Source: an uncultured Prevotella sp.
GTDB lineage: Bacteria > Bacteroidota > Bacteroidia > Bacteroidales > Bacteroidaceae
Assembly (NCBI GenBank): GCA_902491375.1
Contig: CABUHE010000011.1
Location: 1 to 56,181, forward strand
Length of the DNA: 56,181 nucleotides
Reading direction: 5' to 3'
Positions 43,811-53,175 of this stretch are shown here, piece after piece; position 1 is the first letter of the stretch, and every line of letters begins with the position of its first letter. Under the pieces are notes generated by a model, which was given only the letters and a program-made list of their open reading frames with translations, was not told the origin of the DNA and did no database searches. A program made the position numbers and the translations under genes.

Positions 43811-44800
43811 ATGGCTGTATCAATAGCTGACATACAGAAAATCCGTAAGATGACCGGCGCCGGTCTTGCGGACTGCAAAAAGGCTCTTACAGAGAGCGAC
43901 GGCGACTTCGACAAGGCTGTCGAGATTATCCGCGAGAAGGGACAGGCTATCGCTGCTAAGCGTAGCGACCGCGAGACTTCTAACGGATGTGTACTCGTTA
44001 AGTCTGTTGACGGCTTCGCTGCAATGATCGCACTGAAGTGTGAGACTGACTTCGTTGCCAACGGCAAGGACTTCATCGCTCTTACTCAGGCTATCCTCGA
44101 CGCTGCCGTAGCTGCTAAGGCTAAGACTCTTGACGAGGTTAAGGCTCTTCCGCTTAACGGACGCACTGTTCAGGATGAGGTTGTAGCACGTTCTGGTATC
44201 ACAGGCGAGAAGACTGAACTTGACGGCTATCTCTATCTCGAGGGAGGCAATGTTTCAATCTACGACCACATGAACAAGCACTTGCTCTGCACAATGGTTC
44301 AGACAAACAAGCCGGCTGAAGAGCAGGCTCACGCTGTAGCAATGCAGGTTGCTGCTATGAACCCTGTTGCTCTTGACGAGGCAAGCGTTCCTGAGTCAGT
44401 TAAGGAAACTGAGCTGAAAGTCGCAATCGAGAAGACTAAGGAAGAGCAGGTCAACAAGGCTGTTGAGGCTGCACTGAAGAAGGCTGGCTTCAATCTCTAT
44501 ATCGCTGAGAACGAGGAGCACATCAACGAAGGCATCATGAAGGGCAATATTACCGAGGCACAGGCTGAGGAAATACGCAAAATCAAGAAAGAGACAGCTG
44601 AGCAGAAGGCTGCCAACCTGCCTGAGCAGATGATTCAGAACATCGCTAAGGGCCGTATGGCAAAATTCTTCAAGGATTCTTGTCTGCTGAACCAGGAGTT
44701 CATCCAGGACAGCAAGATGAGCGTTGCTCAGTATCTGCAGAGCGCAGACAAGGATTTGACTGTTGTCGCTTTCAAGCGCTTCACTCTCCGTGCTGAATAA
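43811..44800 (+). CDS. tsf: Elongation factor Ts
   Basis: A 329-residue guanine-nucleotide exchange factor for EF-Tu. The N-terminal UBA-like part has IRKMTGAGLADCKKALTESDGDFDKAVEIIREKG, and the core has MIALKCETDFVANGKDF, the TDFV motif that contacts EF-Tu. The C-terminus ends VVAFKRFTLRAE. It closes the ribosomal operon and is followed by a strong terminator. Confidence 0.97.
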   Translation: MAVSIADIQKIRKMTGAGLADCKKALTESDGDFDKAVEIIREKGQAIAAKRSDRETSNGCVLVKSVDGFAAMIALKCETDFVANGKDFIALTQAILDAAVAAKAKTLDEVKALPLNGRTVQDEVVARSGITGEKTELDGYLYLEGGNVSIYDHMNKHLLCTMVQTNKPAEEQAHAVAMQVAAMNPVALDEASVPESVKETELKVAIEKTKEEQVNKAVEAALKKAGFNLYIAENEEHINEGIMKGNITEAQAEEIRKIKKETAEQKAANLPEQMIQNIAKGRMAKFFKDSCLLNQEFIQDSKMSVAQYLQSADKDLTVVAFKRFTLRAE

Positions 44801-44839
44801 TCTTGAATTTCAGATAAGTTTTTCATAGTTTTAAAAAAG

Positions 44840-44868
44840 CGCCAATCTGTATGGATTGGCGTTTTTTT
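44840..44868 (+). terminator. Intrinsic terminator after tsf
   Basis: An 8-bp perfect stem (cgccaatc 44840-44847 with gattggcg 44854-44861), a 6-nt loop and a run of seven T. Confidence 0.92.
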
Positions 44869-44932
44869 ATATAGTTGTGTGAATGCTTTTTTCAGTATAA
44901 AGTCGGTTGAAGTTAAAAAACAGACGAAAAAG

Positions 44933-44964
44933 TTTGCTTGTATACTAAAAATGTATTATCTTTG
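44933..44964 (+). promoter_or_regulatory. Promoter of tRNA-Cys
   Basis: TTTG at 44933-44936, 20 bp, then TATCTTTG at 44957-44964. The tRNA begins 17 bp after the -7 box. Confidence 0.7.
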
Positions 44965-44981
44965 CAGCGCAAAAATCACAA

Positions 44982-45052
44982 GGTACCTTGGCCGAGCGGT
45001 TAGGTAACGGTCTGCAAAACCGTGTAGAGCAGTTCGACTCTGCTAGGTACCT
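44982..45052 (+). tRNA. tRNA-Cys (anticodon GCA)
   Basis: A 71-nt cloverleaf. The acceptor arm ggtacct (44982-44988) pairs with aggtacc (45045-45051), the anticodon loop is ctgcaaa with GCA, and the T arm is agcag-ttcgact-ctgct ending directly before the 3' acceptor strand. The discriminator base is T, normal for tRNA-Cys. The CCA end is not encoded. It is followed by an 8-bp hairpin. Confidence 0.93.
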
Positions 45053-45059
45053 CAAAGAT

Positions 45060-45090
45060 AAAGGACATGAGTTTTATACTTGTGTCCTTT
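45060..45090 (+). terminator. Terminator-like hairpin after tRNA-Cys
   Basis: aaaggaca (45060-45067) pairs perfectly with tgtccttt (45083-45090), followed by atttgt. The T-run is weak. Confidence 0.55.
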
Positions 45091-45172
45091 ATTTGTATCA
45101 GTGAGTCTGCAATGCCATTGGTGGTTTTCACTTGTTTGCCTTTCTTTTCTTTGTCGTTTCGCTGAAAAACAT

Positions 45173-45180
45173 TAACTTTG
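45173..45180 (+). promoter_or_regulatory. -7 promoter element before the FAH-family gene
   Basis: TAACTTTG, 96 bp before the ATG at 45277. The leader contains the 12-bp palindrome gtacgcgcgtac at 45237-45248. Confidence 0.6.
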
Positions 45181-45236
45181 CCGTTAAAGCGGCTTCAGGC
45201 AGTTGCTTAATAGTCATTATTCGTACATTTACGCGT

Positions 45237-45248
45237 GTACGCGCGTAC
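45237..45248. promoter_or_regulatory. 12-bp CpG-rich palindrome, possible operator
   Basis: gtacgcgcgtac is perfectly self-complementary and lies downstream of the -7 box in an otherwise AT-rich leader; cgtac also occurs just upstream. A dimeric repressor site is possible, but only one copy is seen. Confidence 0.3.
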
Positions 45249-45276
45249 CTTTTAATAATATTAGGTTAATCAAAAA

Positions 45277-45894
45277 ATGAAGATATTTGCAGTTGGGATG
45301 AACTACATCCTGCACAATAAAGAGCTTGATGGAGCGTTATATAAACCAGAGGGACCTGTAATTTTCACTAAGGCTGACTCATCGTTGTTGAAAGACGGAA
45401 AGCCGTTTTTCCTGCCGGACGATCTCGGACGTATCGACTATGAGACTGAGCTTGTGGTTCGGATCTGCCGTCTTGGCAAGAGTATACCGCAACGTTTTGC
45501 CCACAGATATTATGATGCGGTTACTGTAGGAATAGACTTTACCGCCCGAGAGCTTCAGAAGAAGCTGCGTGCGGAGGGCAAACCCTGGGACTTGTGCAAG
45601 AGTTTCGACGGTGCGGCAGTGATAGGCGAGTGGGTTGATTTGGCAAAATTCCGTGATATGCAGGCGCTTCATTTCAGGCTCGATATCAATGGAAACACTG
45701 TTCAGGAAGGCTGTTCTGCCGACATGTTGTTTAAGGTAGACGAGCTGATTGCTTATATAAGCCGCTGGTTTACGTTGAAGACCGGCGACTTGTTGTTCAC
45801 TGGTACGCCGGCCGGTGTCGGTCCGGTTAATATTAATGACCGCCTTGTCGGATGGCTGGAGGACCGCAAGGTGTTGGAATTCAATGTTAAATGA
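45277..45894 (+). CDS. Fumarylacetoacetate hydrolase family protein
   Basis: A 205-residue FAH-superfamily enzyme. Landmarks are RIDYETELVVRI, VGIDFTARELQKKLRAEGKPW, FDGAAVIGEWV and LFTGTPAGVGPV. Small bacterial members hydrolyse or decarboxylate beta-keto acids such as acylpyruvates or oxaloacetate using Mg. It overlaps porU by 4 bp, so it is co-translated with a secretion gene although no functional link is obvious. Confidence 0.88.
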   Translation: MKIFAVGMNYILHNKELDGALYKPEGPVIFTKADSSLLKDGKPFFLPDDLGRIDYETELVVRICRLGKSIPQRFAHRYYDAVTVGIDFTARELQKKLRAEGKPWDLCKSFDGAAVIGEWVDLAKFRDMQALHFRLDINGNTVQEGCSADMLFKVDELIAYISRWFTLKTGDLLFTGTPAGVGPVNINDRLVGWLEDRKVLEFNVK

Positions 45895-48800
45895 TAAATA
45901 AAAACATTCTTCTGTTATTGTCGGCAATGCTGCTGACATGTATCAACGTAGCGCAAGGCAAAGCGCAGAAATTCTTTAATCTCACTGCTGATGAGGTTAG
46001 GATTGACAGCGTACTGCCTTGTTTTACGTATTCGGCAGCTCTTGCCGGAGCATGGGAAGACTCTCTTTACACCGTCAGCATAGAATATCCTGAGTTCATG
46101 GAAATGAGTAAGGACGATGTAGAGAAATGTAAGAAACTCGTTCCCGGACAGTTGTCTGAAATGCCGAACGTAAGAACTGACGTCGTAGTAGAGCGCAAGC
46201 GCGGTCATCTTGAAGTTTCGTTTGTTCCTTTTGTGATGCGCGACGGTAAGTATATGAAACTCGTCAGCTTTATGCTTGATGTTAAGTCATCACCGAAATA
46301 CAGTTCCAAGCCTCGTTCAATGGCACGCGCAGACGGTTCACCTGCTGACAGATATGCGGCTCATTCGGTGTTGGCGACAGGTCGTTGGGCTAAAATCCGT
46401 GTGCCGTCTACCGGAATTTATGAGCTGACTGATGCTCTTATACGCCGTGCCGGATTTACTGACATGAGCCGGGTCAAGGTCTATGGCTATGGTGGAGCAT
46501 TGCAGGATGTCGTTCTTAACGGCGATTATCTTGTTGAACACGACGACCTTAAGGAAGTTCCTACATGCACAGTGAACGGTCACAGGCTGTTTCATGCACA
46601 GGGACCGGTGTCATGGAGAAGTAACACCACAGGCAAACGCACACGCAATCCGTATTCGGATTACGGCTATTATTTCATAACTGAAAGCGACGGAGAGCCT
46701 CTCTCAGTGGACAGTACAGCCTTTGTTGATTCGTTTTATCCTTCTGCTGACGATTATCATGTTCTTCATGAAGTCGACAATTACGCCTGGTTTCAGGGTG
46801 GAAGGAATATTTTTGAGGACGATCCTATCGAAATCGGCAAGTCAAAAAGCTATATTATTACTCCTGAGGCAGGACAATCTGGAGCGCGGAACATATCTGT
46901 CGGTATAACTTCAGGTCAGGCTTCTGCCGGTAAAATAGAAATTAATGGACTGTCAGTGGCTTCGTTCAAGCTTGACGGTTTTACTGAATATGACCACGGA
47001 AAAGAGTATGAGGGAACGTTCAGAGTGGCATATTATTCACCGACTGATACTGTAACGATTACCACAACATCAGGTGGACCGTTGCGTCTTGACTATATTT
47101 CAGCATCTTATGCTACTCCAAGTAACCGCCCAGTGCTTGCCGGAAAATCGTTCCCTGTGCCTGAGTATGTCTATAACATTACAAATCAGGACCATCATGC
47201 GTCGGGTCCTGCTGATATGGTTATCATCATCCCGACATCAGGTAAGCTGAAAGAACAGGCCGAAAGACTTAAAGAGTTTCACACTGAACACGACGGAATG
47301 AGAGTAGTTGTTGTTCCTGCTGATGAACTGTATAATGAGTTTTCAAGCGGAACTCCTGACGCTAACGCTTACCGCCGGTACCTTAAGATGCTTTACGACC
47401 GTGCTGAAACCGAAGCCGATATGCCTTCATATCTGGTGCTCTTCGGTGACTGTGTGTGGGATAACCGTATGAATACGTCGGCTTGCGCTGGTCTTAATCC
47501 TGACGATTTCCTGCTTTGCAATGAGAGCGAGAACTCTTTCAGCGATACGAAGTGTTATGTTGACGACGGTTTCTTCTGCTGTCTTGACGACGGTGAAGGT
47601 GGCGATCCGCTTAAAACCGATAAACTTGACATGGCTGTAGGACGCTTCCCTGTCCGTACAGCAGATGAAGCCAAGATTATGGTTGACAAAACTTTGAGGT
47701 ATGTCGCAAACGAGAATGCCGGCAGTTGGCAAAATCATTTCATTGTAATGGGTGACGACGGCAACAACAACCGACACATGAGCGACGCTGAGGACATGGC
47801 AAATACGGTTGAAAGCATAAATCCCGCAATCTATGTTGAGCGCATAATGTGGGATACTTATCAGCGTGAAAGCTCTTCGATGGGTAATACTTATCCTGAT
47901 GTGGCACGCCTTTTGAAGCAACGTCAGGAGGCCGGCGCATTGGTTATGAACTATTGCGGACACGGTCGTCAGGATCAGATTTCACACGAGCGTGTGCTGA
48001 CAATCACTGATTTTGCTGAGTTTACCAACATAAATCTGCCGCTTTGGATAACCGCATCGTGTGAGATTATGCCTTTCGATTCACAGGAAGACAATATTGG
48101 CGAGACTGCGGTGCTTAATGCAAACGGCGGAGCTGTGGCCTTCTTCGGTACAACACGTACTGTTTACGTAAACTATAATAACGCCATAAACAAAGCTTAT
48201 CTAAGGGCATTGTTTACTCCAGACGAGAACGGAGATTACATCTCAATCGGTGAGGCACAGCGACAGGCTAAGAATTATCTTATCACTCCGATCGGCTCTT
48301 CCGGCTCGTTGGTTGACGGAACAGAGAATAAACTTCAGTATTCGTTGCTCGGCGACCCGGCGCTTAAGCTCAATATGCCGAAGCAGAGAGCCGTTATTGA
48401 CAGTATAAACGGCGTCGATCTTGCGACGGCTAAGGAACTTCCGCAGCTTCAGGCTGGCACGGTTGTTACCGTAAAGGGACATATCAATACATACGAAGGT
48501 TCCAAGGATACAGACTTCAAAGGTGTTGTCTCATGTATGGTGAGGGATGCCGAGAAACTGATTGTCTGCCGTCTTAACGATACTTCTGATGAAGGCGCAA
48601 CCGATCCGTTTGAGTATTACGATCGTACGACCACGTTCTTCAATGGTTCTGACAATGTTGAGAACGGTGATTTCAGCTTCTCTTTTGCCGTACCGAAGGA
48701 CATCGACTACAGTAACGAGAGCGGACTGATTAACATTTTCGCGCTAAACTCACAGACAGGAGAGGCCGTAAACGGATGCAACGGTGATTTCGTAGTAGGT

Positions 48801-49484
48801 GGAACAGGCTCTTTGAGCACTGACTCGATAGGTCCGTCGGTCTATTGTTACCTCAACTCGCCGTCGTTTGTCAATGGCGGAAATGTAAACAACACTCCGT
48901 ATTTCGTGGCAGAAATGTCTGATAAGGACGGAATAAACGCAGCTGGAAGCGGTATCGGTCACGACATGTTGCTCGTTATTGACGGAGATTTGTCTAAAAC
49001 ATACGTGCTTAACAACAACTTCGAGTACGACTTCGGCAGTTATACTACCGGGCGCACTTATTACAACATACCCGAACTTGAGCCAGGTAAACACACGTTG
49101 AAGTTCCGTGCTTGGGATATTATGAACAATTCGTCAACCACCGAGCTGACGTTCAACGTCGTCAGAGGACTAACTCCGAGCATTGTCAGTGTCGACTGTT
49201 CGTCTAATCCGGCGACAACGTCTACTACTTTCATCATCAACCACGACCGTATGGGCAGCAACCTTAACGTCGAGATTTACGTATATGACATCGGCGGACG
49301 CCCAGTATGGCACCATAAGGAGAGCGGTGTGTCACCGTCAGGCGCATATACGGTCGACTGGGATCTGACAGGAAGCGACGGCGGAAGACTGAATACGGGT
49401 GTGTACATTTACCGTGTTAAGATAGGCAGCGACGACAGCGGTACGGTGTCGAAAGCCAATAAACTTGTGATAGTAAATAAATAA
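45891..49484 (+). CDS. porU: Type IX secretion sortase PorU
   Basis: An 1197-residue C25-family cysteine protease that cuts the C-terminal signal from type IX cargo and links it to A-LPS on the surface. After the signal peptide (about 1-23) comes a large N-terminal domain, then the gingipain-like catalytic part with His691 in MNYCGHGRQDQ and Cys724 in WITASCEIMPFD. The C-terminus has an immunoglobulin-like, CTD-type ending with VYDIGGRPVWHH and NTGVYIYRVKIG. The position next to porV is conserved in Bacteroidetes. The cargo is not in this gene set. Confidence 0.94.
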   Translation: MINKNILLLLSAMLLTCINVAQGKAQKFFNLTADEVRIDSVLPCFTYSAALAGAWEDSLYTVSIEYPEFMEMSKDDVEKCKKLVPGQLSEMPNVRTDVVVERKRGHLEVSFVPFVMRDGKYMKLVSFMLDVKSSPKYSSKPRSMARADGSPADRYAAHSVLATGRWAKIRVPSTGIYELTDALIRRAGFTDMSRVKVYGYGGALQDVVLNGDYLVEHDDLKEVPTCTVNGHRLFHAQGPVSWRSNTTGKRTRNPYSDYGYYFITESDGEPLSVDSTAFVDSFYPSADDYHVLHEVDNYAWFQGGRNIFEDDPIEIGKSKSYIITPEAGQSGARNISVGITSGQASAGKIEINGLSVASFKLDGFTEYDHGKEYEGTFRVAYYSPTDTVTITTTSGGPLRLDYISASYATPSNRPVLAGKSFPVPEYVYNITNQDHHASGPADMVIIIPTSGKLKEQAERLKEFHTEHDGMRVVVVPADELYNEFSSGTPDANAYRRYLKMLYDRAETEADMPSYLVLFGDCVWDNRMNTSACAGLNPDDFLLCNESENSFSDTKCYVDDGFFCCLDDGEGGDPLKTDKLDMAVGRFPVRTADEAKIMVDKTLRYVANENAGSWQNHFIVMGDDGNNNRHMSDAEDMANTVESINPAIYVERIMWDTYQRESSSMGNTYPDVARLLKQRQEAGALVMNYCGHGRQDQISHERVLTITDFAEFTNINLPLWITASCEIMPFDSQEDNIGETAVLNANGGAVAFFGTTRTVYVNYNNAINKAYLRALFTPDENGDYISIGEAQRQAKNYLITPIGSSGSLVDGTENKLQYSLLGDPALKLNMPKQRAVIDSINGVDLATAKELPQLQAGTVVTVKGHINTYEGSKDTDFKGVVSCMVRDAEKLIVCRLNDTSDEGATDPFEYYDRTTTFFNGSDNVENGDFSFSFAVPKDIDYSNESGLINIFALNSQTGEAVNGCNGDFVVGGTGSLSTDSIGPSVYCYLNSPSFVNGGNVNNTPYFVAEMSDKDGINAAGSGIGHDMLLVIDGDLSKTYVLNNNFEYDFGSYTTGRTYYNIPELEPGKHTLKFRAWDIMNNSSTTELTFNVVRGLTPSIVSVDCSSNPATTSTTFIINHDRMGSNLNVEIYVYDIGGRPVWHHKESGVSPSGAYTVDWDLTGSDGGRLNTGVYIYRVKIGSDDSGTVSKANKLVIVNK

Positions 49485-49592
49485 TGCAGAACGTTAGTGA
49501 AAGCAGATGCTTAATGTCCATTTTTACAGTTAATATTGAATTGTAGGGGCAGTAAGTACAATAATACAAAAGAAAATCAGTTATTTATAAGG

Positions 49593-49630
49593 ACGCCTTC
49601 CTGTCGTACCGAAGTATTACAGGAAGGCGT
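49593..49630 (+). promoter_or_regulatory. 12-bp stem-loop between porU and porV
   Basis: acgccttcctgt (49593-49604) pairs perfectly with acaggaaggcgt (49619-49630) across a 14-nt loop; no T-run follows on either strand. It may tune mRNA stability between the two secretion genes rather than terminate. Confidence 0.5.
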
Positions 49631-49665
49631 AAACATAGACATTAATCTGAAAATAAATAAACATA

Positions 49666-50832
49666 ATGAAAAACAAGCTTAGAATACTTGCAGCATTGTT
49701 GTTGGTTGTCGTTTCTTCGGGAGTCAGCGCTCAGGAGAAGACTGACATATTCAATCCGGAGCGAAATTCAGTTACATCTCAGACCATTGCTCCTGACGCC
49801 CGTGCAGCCGGAATGGGTGATGTCGGCGCCGCAACCGACCCCGACGTCAACTCGCAATACTGGAATCCGGCCAAGTATCCGTTCTGCATCAGCCGTGCGG
49901 GCGTTGCCGTCAACTATACGCCATGGCTCCGCCAGCTCGTCAACGACATGGATCTTGCGCATCTTGCAGGCTACTACCGTATCGGAGATTACAGCGCAGT
50001 GTCAGCCTCTCTGCGTTATTTCTCTTTGGGTGAGGTTATGACTTCTGAGGACGTAGGTGCCATGACGGTCAATCCGTATGAGATGTCTGTCGATGTGGCT
50101 TATTCACTTATGCTTAGCGAGAAGTTCTCTATCGCAGCCGCAGTCAGATGGATTTACTCTGACCTTACTTACGATTACACCGACGATACAAGTCCAGGAA
50201 GCGCCTTCGGTGCCGACCTCGCCTTCTATTACAACAACTATATAATGATGGGCGCACGTGAGTGTCAGCTCGGTATAGGTCTTAATATCAGCAACATCGG
50301 TAGTAAGATTACTTTCGGAGGCAGCACCCGCAGCGAGTTTATTCCTGCAAATATGCGTCTTGGTGTGGCTCTCATGGTGCCGATTGACGAGTACAACCGT
50401 TTCACCATTGCTGCTGATGCCAACAAGCTGCTTGTGCCTACATATCCTATTCAGGAGGAAGGCGAGTCAGGTGAGGACTACGACCGCCGTATACAGACAG
50501 ATTATTACGACATTTCGAGTATAGCCGGTATCTTCAAGAGCTTCGGCGATGCTCCCGGCGGATTCAAGGAGGAGTTGCAGGAGATACGCTGGAGTATCGG
50601 TGGCGAGTATGTCTATAACGACAAGTTCTCACTGCGTGCGGGTTATCATCACGAGTCTGAGAACAAAGGTAACCGCAAATACTTCACTTTCGGTGCCGGT
50701 TTCCGTATGAGCGCTTTCTCTCTCGACTGCGGTTATGTGTGGGCTACCGCAAAGAGCAACCCTCTCGACCAGACGCTCCGCTTCACACTTGCGTTCGATA
50801 TGGACGGCATCAAAGACCTGTTCAGACGATAA
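49666..50832 (+). CDS. porV: Type IX secretion outer-membrane protein PorV
   Basis: A 388-residue FadL-like outer-membrane barrel (also called LptO) that shuttles cargo from the translocon to PorU. The signal peptide MKNKLRILAALLLVVVSSGVSAQ is followed by the family signature APDARAAGMGDVGAATDPDVNSQYWNPA and many amphipathic strands, ending TLRFTLAFDMDGIKDLFRR. It follows porU by 181 bp, as is usual. Confidence 0.94.
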   Translation: MKNKLRILAALLLVVVSSGVSAQEKTDIFNPERNSVTSQTIAPDARAAGMGDVGAATDPDVNSQYWNPAKYPFCISRAGVAVNYTPWLRQLVNDMDLAHLAGYYRIGDYSAVSASLRYFSLGEVMTSEDVGAMTVNPYEMSVDVAYSLMLSEKFSIAAAVRWIYSDLTYDYTDDTSPGSAFGADLAFYYNNYIMMGARECQLGIGLNISNIGSKITFGGSTRSEFIPANMRLGVALMVPIDEYNRFTIAADANKLLVPTYPIQEEGESGEDYDRRIQTDYYDISSIAGIFKSFGDAPGGFKEELQEIRWSIGGEYVYNDKFSLRAGYHHESENKGNRKYFTFGAGFRMSAFSLDCGYVWATAKSNPLDQTLRFTLAFDMDGIKDLFRR

Positions 50833-50887
50833 ATTCTGTGGCTGCCGTTCTTGTTGGCAGCAGTCTTACACGTAAAATATAACGGAA

Positions 50888-51373
50888 ATGAATATCAGAG
50901 TTGGTTTAGGTTTCGACGTTCACCGCCTTGTTTCAGGGCGCGACCTGTGGCTGGGCGGCATAAAGATAGAGCACAGCATGGGACTTCTGGGCCATAGCGA
51001 TGCCGATGTGCTTATTCACGCGATATGCGACGCGCTGCTCGGCGCAGCCAATATGCGCGATATAGGCTACCATTTTCCCGACACGTCGGCCGACACCTTG
51101 AATATAGACAGCAAGATACTGCTGCGCAAGACTGTCGACCTGATAGCCACAAAGGGCTACACCGTGGGCAACATTGACGCTACTGTGTGTGCCGAGCGTC
51201 CGAAAATTAATCCGCATGTGCCGGCTATGAAGGCGTGTCTTGCCGAAGTAATAGGCACTGACGAGGACAATATCTCGATAAAAGCCACCACAACCGAGAA
51301 GCTGGGATATACCGGCCGTGAGGAAGGTATAAGTGCTTATGCCGTGGTGCTGATAGAAAAGAAAGACGTATAA
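50888..51373 (+). CDS. ispF: 2-C-methyl-D-erythritol 2,4-cyclodiphosphate synthase
   Basis: A 161-residue MEP-pathway enzyme that closes the cyclic diphosphate. It carries the zinc ligands in GFDVHRL (Asp and His near the N-terminus) and the LGHSDADVLIHAICDALLGA motif, with KATTTEKLGYTGREEGI at the end. Gene position after porV is common in this order. A strong terminator follows. Confidence 0.96.
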   Translation: MNIRVGLGFDVHRLVSGRDLWLGGIKIEHSMGLLGHSDADVLIHAICDALLGAANMRDIGYHFPDTSADTLNIDSKILLRKTVDLIATKGYTVGNIDATVCAERPKINPHVPAMKACLAEVIGTDEDNISIKATTTEKLGYTGREEGISAYAVVLIEKKDV

Positions 51374-51426
51374 GTAGCCAGACTGAGCAGCTTATTGACA
51401 TTTTGTAATTCAATATTAATACAATC

Positions 51427-51481
51427 CGGGCGGACAGACAAGAACTTTTATAAGGCTCTTGAATGTCCGCCCGTTTTTTTG
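51427..51481 (+). terminator. Intrinsic terminator after ispF
   Basis: cgggcggaca (51427-51436) pairs perfectly with tgtccgcccg (51464-51473), followed by seven or more T. Confidence 0.88.
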
Positions 51482-51517
51482 TTGTGCCTTGACTGTCTGT
51501 CAGTCAGGCGCAGCGCG

Positions 51518-52081
51518 TTATTTTATGTCTTTCAGATGGCGTGCCGGCACTCCGCCTACAACCGTGTTGGGAGCAACGTCTTTTGTAACCACTGCGCCTG
51601 CCGCTACTACGGCGTTGTCGCCTATGGTTACACCCTGAAGTATCGTTGAGTTTGAGCTAACCCATACGTTTTTGCCCAGTACGATAGGAGCCGGTGTCAT
51701 TGTGCGCCGTTCCTCAGGGCTGAGTCCGTGGTTCAGAGTTGCGAATACGACGTTGTGTCCAATCTGGCAGCGGTCGCCTATGAATACGCCTCCGTGGTCC
51801 TGAAAGTTGCAGCAGGCGTTGATAAACACGTCGTCGCCTATATGTATGTTCTTGCCGAAGTCTGTATAAAACGGCGGGAACATCTTGAATCTCTTGCCTA
51901 CAGGGTGGCCGAACAGCTCGTTCAGCAGCGAGTCAATCTCTTCCTGACTGTGGTAAGCCGAGTTAAGGCGGAATGTTATGCGTCTTGCCTCGTCGCTCAT
52001 CTCGTCCATCAGACGGTATATCTCCGGCGTGTTGAGCGGTTGGCGTGTCTTTACAAATTCAAGAAATTCGTTTAGTGTCAT
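51518..52081 (-). CDS. Sugar O-acetyltransferase, maltose-acetyltransferase type
   Basis: A 187-residue left-handed beta-helix acetyltransferase with the N-terminal mac region, FKMFPPFYTDFGKNIHIGDDVFINACCNFQD, the catalytic-His stretch FATLNHGLSPEERR and the end VVAAGAVVTKDVAPNTVVGGVPARHLK. It is a family paralogue of the gene at 33853 but clearly divergent. It acts in the cytoplasm on an unknown sugar. It is a single minus-strand gene with its own promoter. Confidence 0.88.
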   Translation of the reverse strand: MTLNEFLEFVKTRQPLNTPEIYRLMDEMSDEARRITFRLNSAYHSQEEIDSLLNELFGHPVGKRFKMFPPFYTDFGKNIHIGDDVFINACCNFQDHGGVFIGDRCQIGHNVVFATLNHGLSPEERRTMTPAPIVLGKNVWVSSNSTILQGVTIGDNAVVAAGAVVTKDVAPNTVVGGVPARHLKDIK

Positions 52082-52111
52082 GTTTGTTTATTTTTAGTTC
52101 CTTATTTTCTG

Positions 52112-52119
52112 CAAAGTTA
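52112..52119 (-). promoter_or_regulatory. Minus-strand -7 element of the O-acetyltransferase
   Basis: The minus strand reads TAACTTTG, 30 bp before the ATG at 52081. Confidence 0.6.
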
Positions 52120-52284
52120 CAAAATGTGTCTGTCTGTAAGGGTATACGGATAATGAATCTTTCAACACATTTTACTGATTTATGCCTTTAATCCACTAAG
52201 CGCGTCGGTCATTGCCGGCTGATTGCGTATTTATGCGTGTTCAAAATAAGAATTCAAATCAGGTGTCCTGTCATGGATTATTCG

Positions 52285-52292
52285 TATATTTG
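52285..52292 (+). promoter_or_regulatory. -7 promoter element of the EFR1-type gene
   Basis: TATATTTG, 46 bp before the chosen ATG at 52339. The position favours this ATG over the earlier in-frame one at 52237, which lies upstream of the promoter. Confidence 0.55.
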
Positions 52293-52338
52293 CATCAGCG
52301 AACAATTTTTTTCAACAGTAATAAACATACAAAGGCTT

Positions 52339-53133
52339 ATGAATATAAGTAAAGTCCATCTGGTTTACTTCAGTGCCACGTTCACCACGCGCAAGGTGGT
52401 GCGCGGTATAGGCAGCGTAATCGGCGGTGAGACGGTTGAGCACGATATAACTTGTGGCGGTCCGTCTTCCGATGTGTTAATTTCAGGATGCGATGAGGTG
52501 CTTGTTGTCGGTGTGCCTGTATATGCCGGACGTGTGCCTGTGCAGGCTGCTGCCGCGTTGAAGTCATTCCGCGGCGACGGTACGCCGGCCATCCTTGTCT
52601 GCGTTTACGGCAACCGCGACTATGACGACGCCCTCGTCGAGTTGCAGGATATTGTCGAGGCGGCCGGATTCAAGGCAGTTGCTGCCGGGGCTTTCATAGG
52701 CCGTCACTGCATATTTCCCAAAGTAGCAGCCGACCGTCCTGATGCGGCTGATATGCGTGTGGTCGACAGTTTCGCAGCCCGTTGCGCCTGCATGCTTGCC
52801 GGATTGGCTGATGTCAGCTCGCTGCCGCGACTTGCCGTTAAGGGCAACCGTCCTTACAAGCAGGGCGGAGCGTCAACGTTCAGTCCTGTGGGCGACCCTT
52901 CTCTGTGCGATGGCTGTCAGACTTGTGTGCGTCAGTGCCCCGTTGGAGCAATTCCGTCAGACAATCCTTGTACTACCGATTCGGCTGCCTGCATAGCCTG
53001 CGGACGCTGTATTGTGGTCTGCCATACAGGCTCACGCGCCTTCCGTGGCGACGCATATAAGGGCTTTGAGGCTAAGTTTGTGGCAGCGTTCTCGTCAAGA
53101 CGTGAGCCGGAGGTATTCTTTCCGTCAGTCTGA
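52339..53133 (+). CDS. EFR1-type flavodoxin and 2[4Fe-4S] ferredoxin fusion protein
   Basis: A 264-residue electron carrier. The N-terminal flavodoxin-like domain has VHLVYFSATFTTRKVVRGIG and VVGVPVYAGRVPVQAA, and the C-terminal ferredoxin part has two clusters, CDGCQTCVRQCPVGAI and CIACGRCIVVCHTGSRAF. EFR1 proteins likely carry electrons in anaerobic metabolism; partners are unknown. The start was chosen at 52339 because the preceding frame lies across the promoter. Confidence 0.87.
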   Translation: MNISKVHLVYFSATFTTRKVVRGIGSVIGGETVEHDITCGGPSSDVLISGCDEVLVVGVPVYAGRVPVQAAAALKSFRGDGTPAILVCVYGNRDYDDALVELQDIVEAAGFKAVAAGAFIGRHCIFPKVAADRPDAADMRVVDSFAARCACMLAGLADVSSLPRLAVKGNRPYKQGGASTFSPVGDPSLCDGCQTCVRQCPVGAIPSDNPCTTDSAACIACGRCIVVCHTGSRAFRGDAYKGFEAKFVAAFSSRREPEVFFPSV

Positions 53134-53175
53134 ACGTATGCCTTAACAGCAGATGGTTGCTGTGTCGTTTTACAA

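Noticed and set aside
49593..49630. Terminator between porU and porV
   Set aside because: The stem is perfect but no T-run follows on either strand, so I list it as a hairpin of unknown role.
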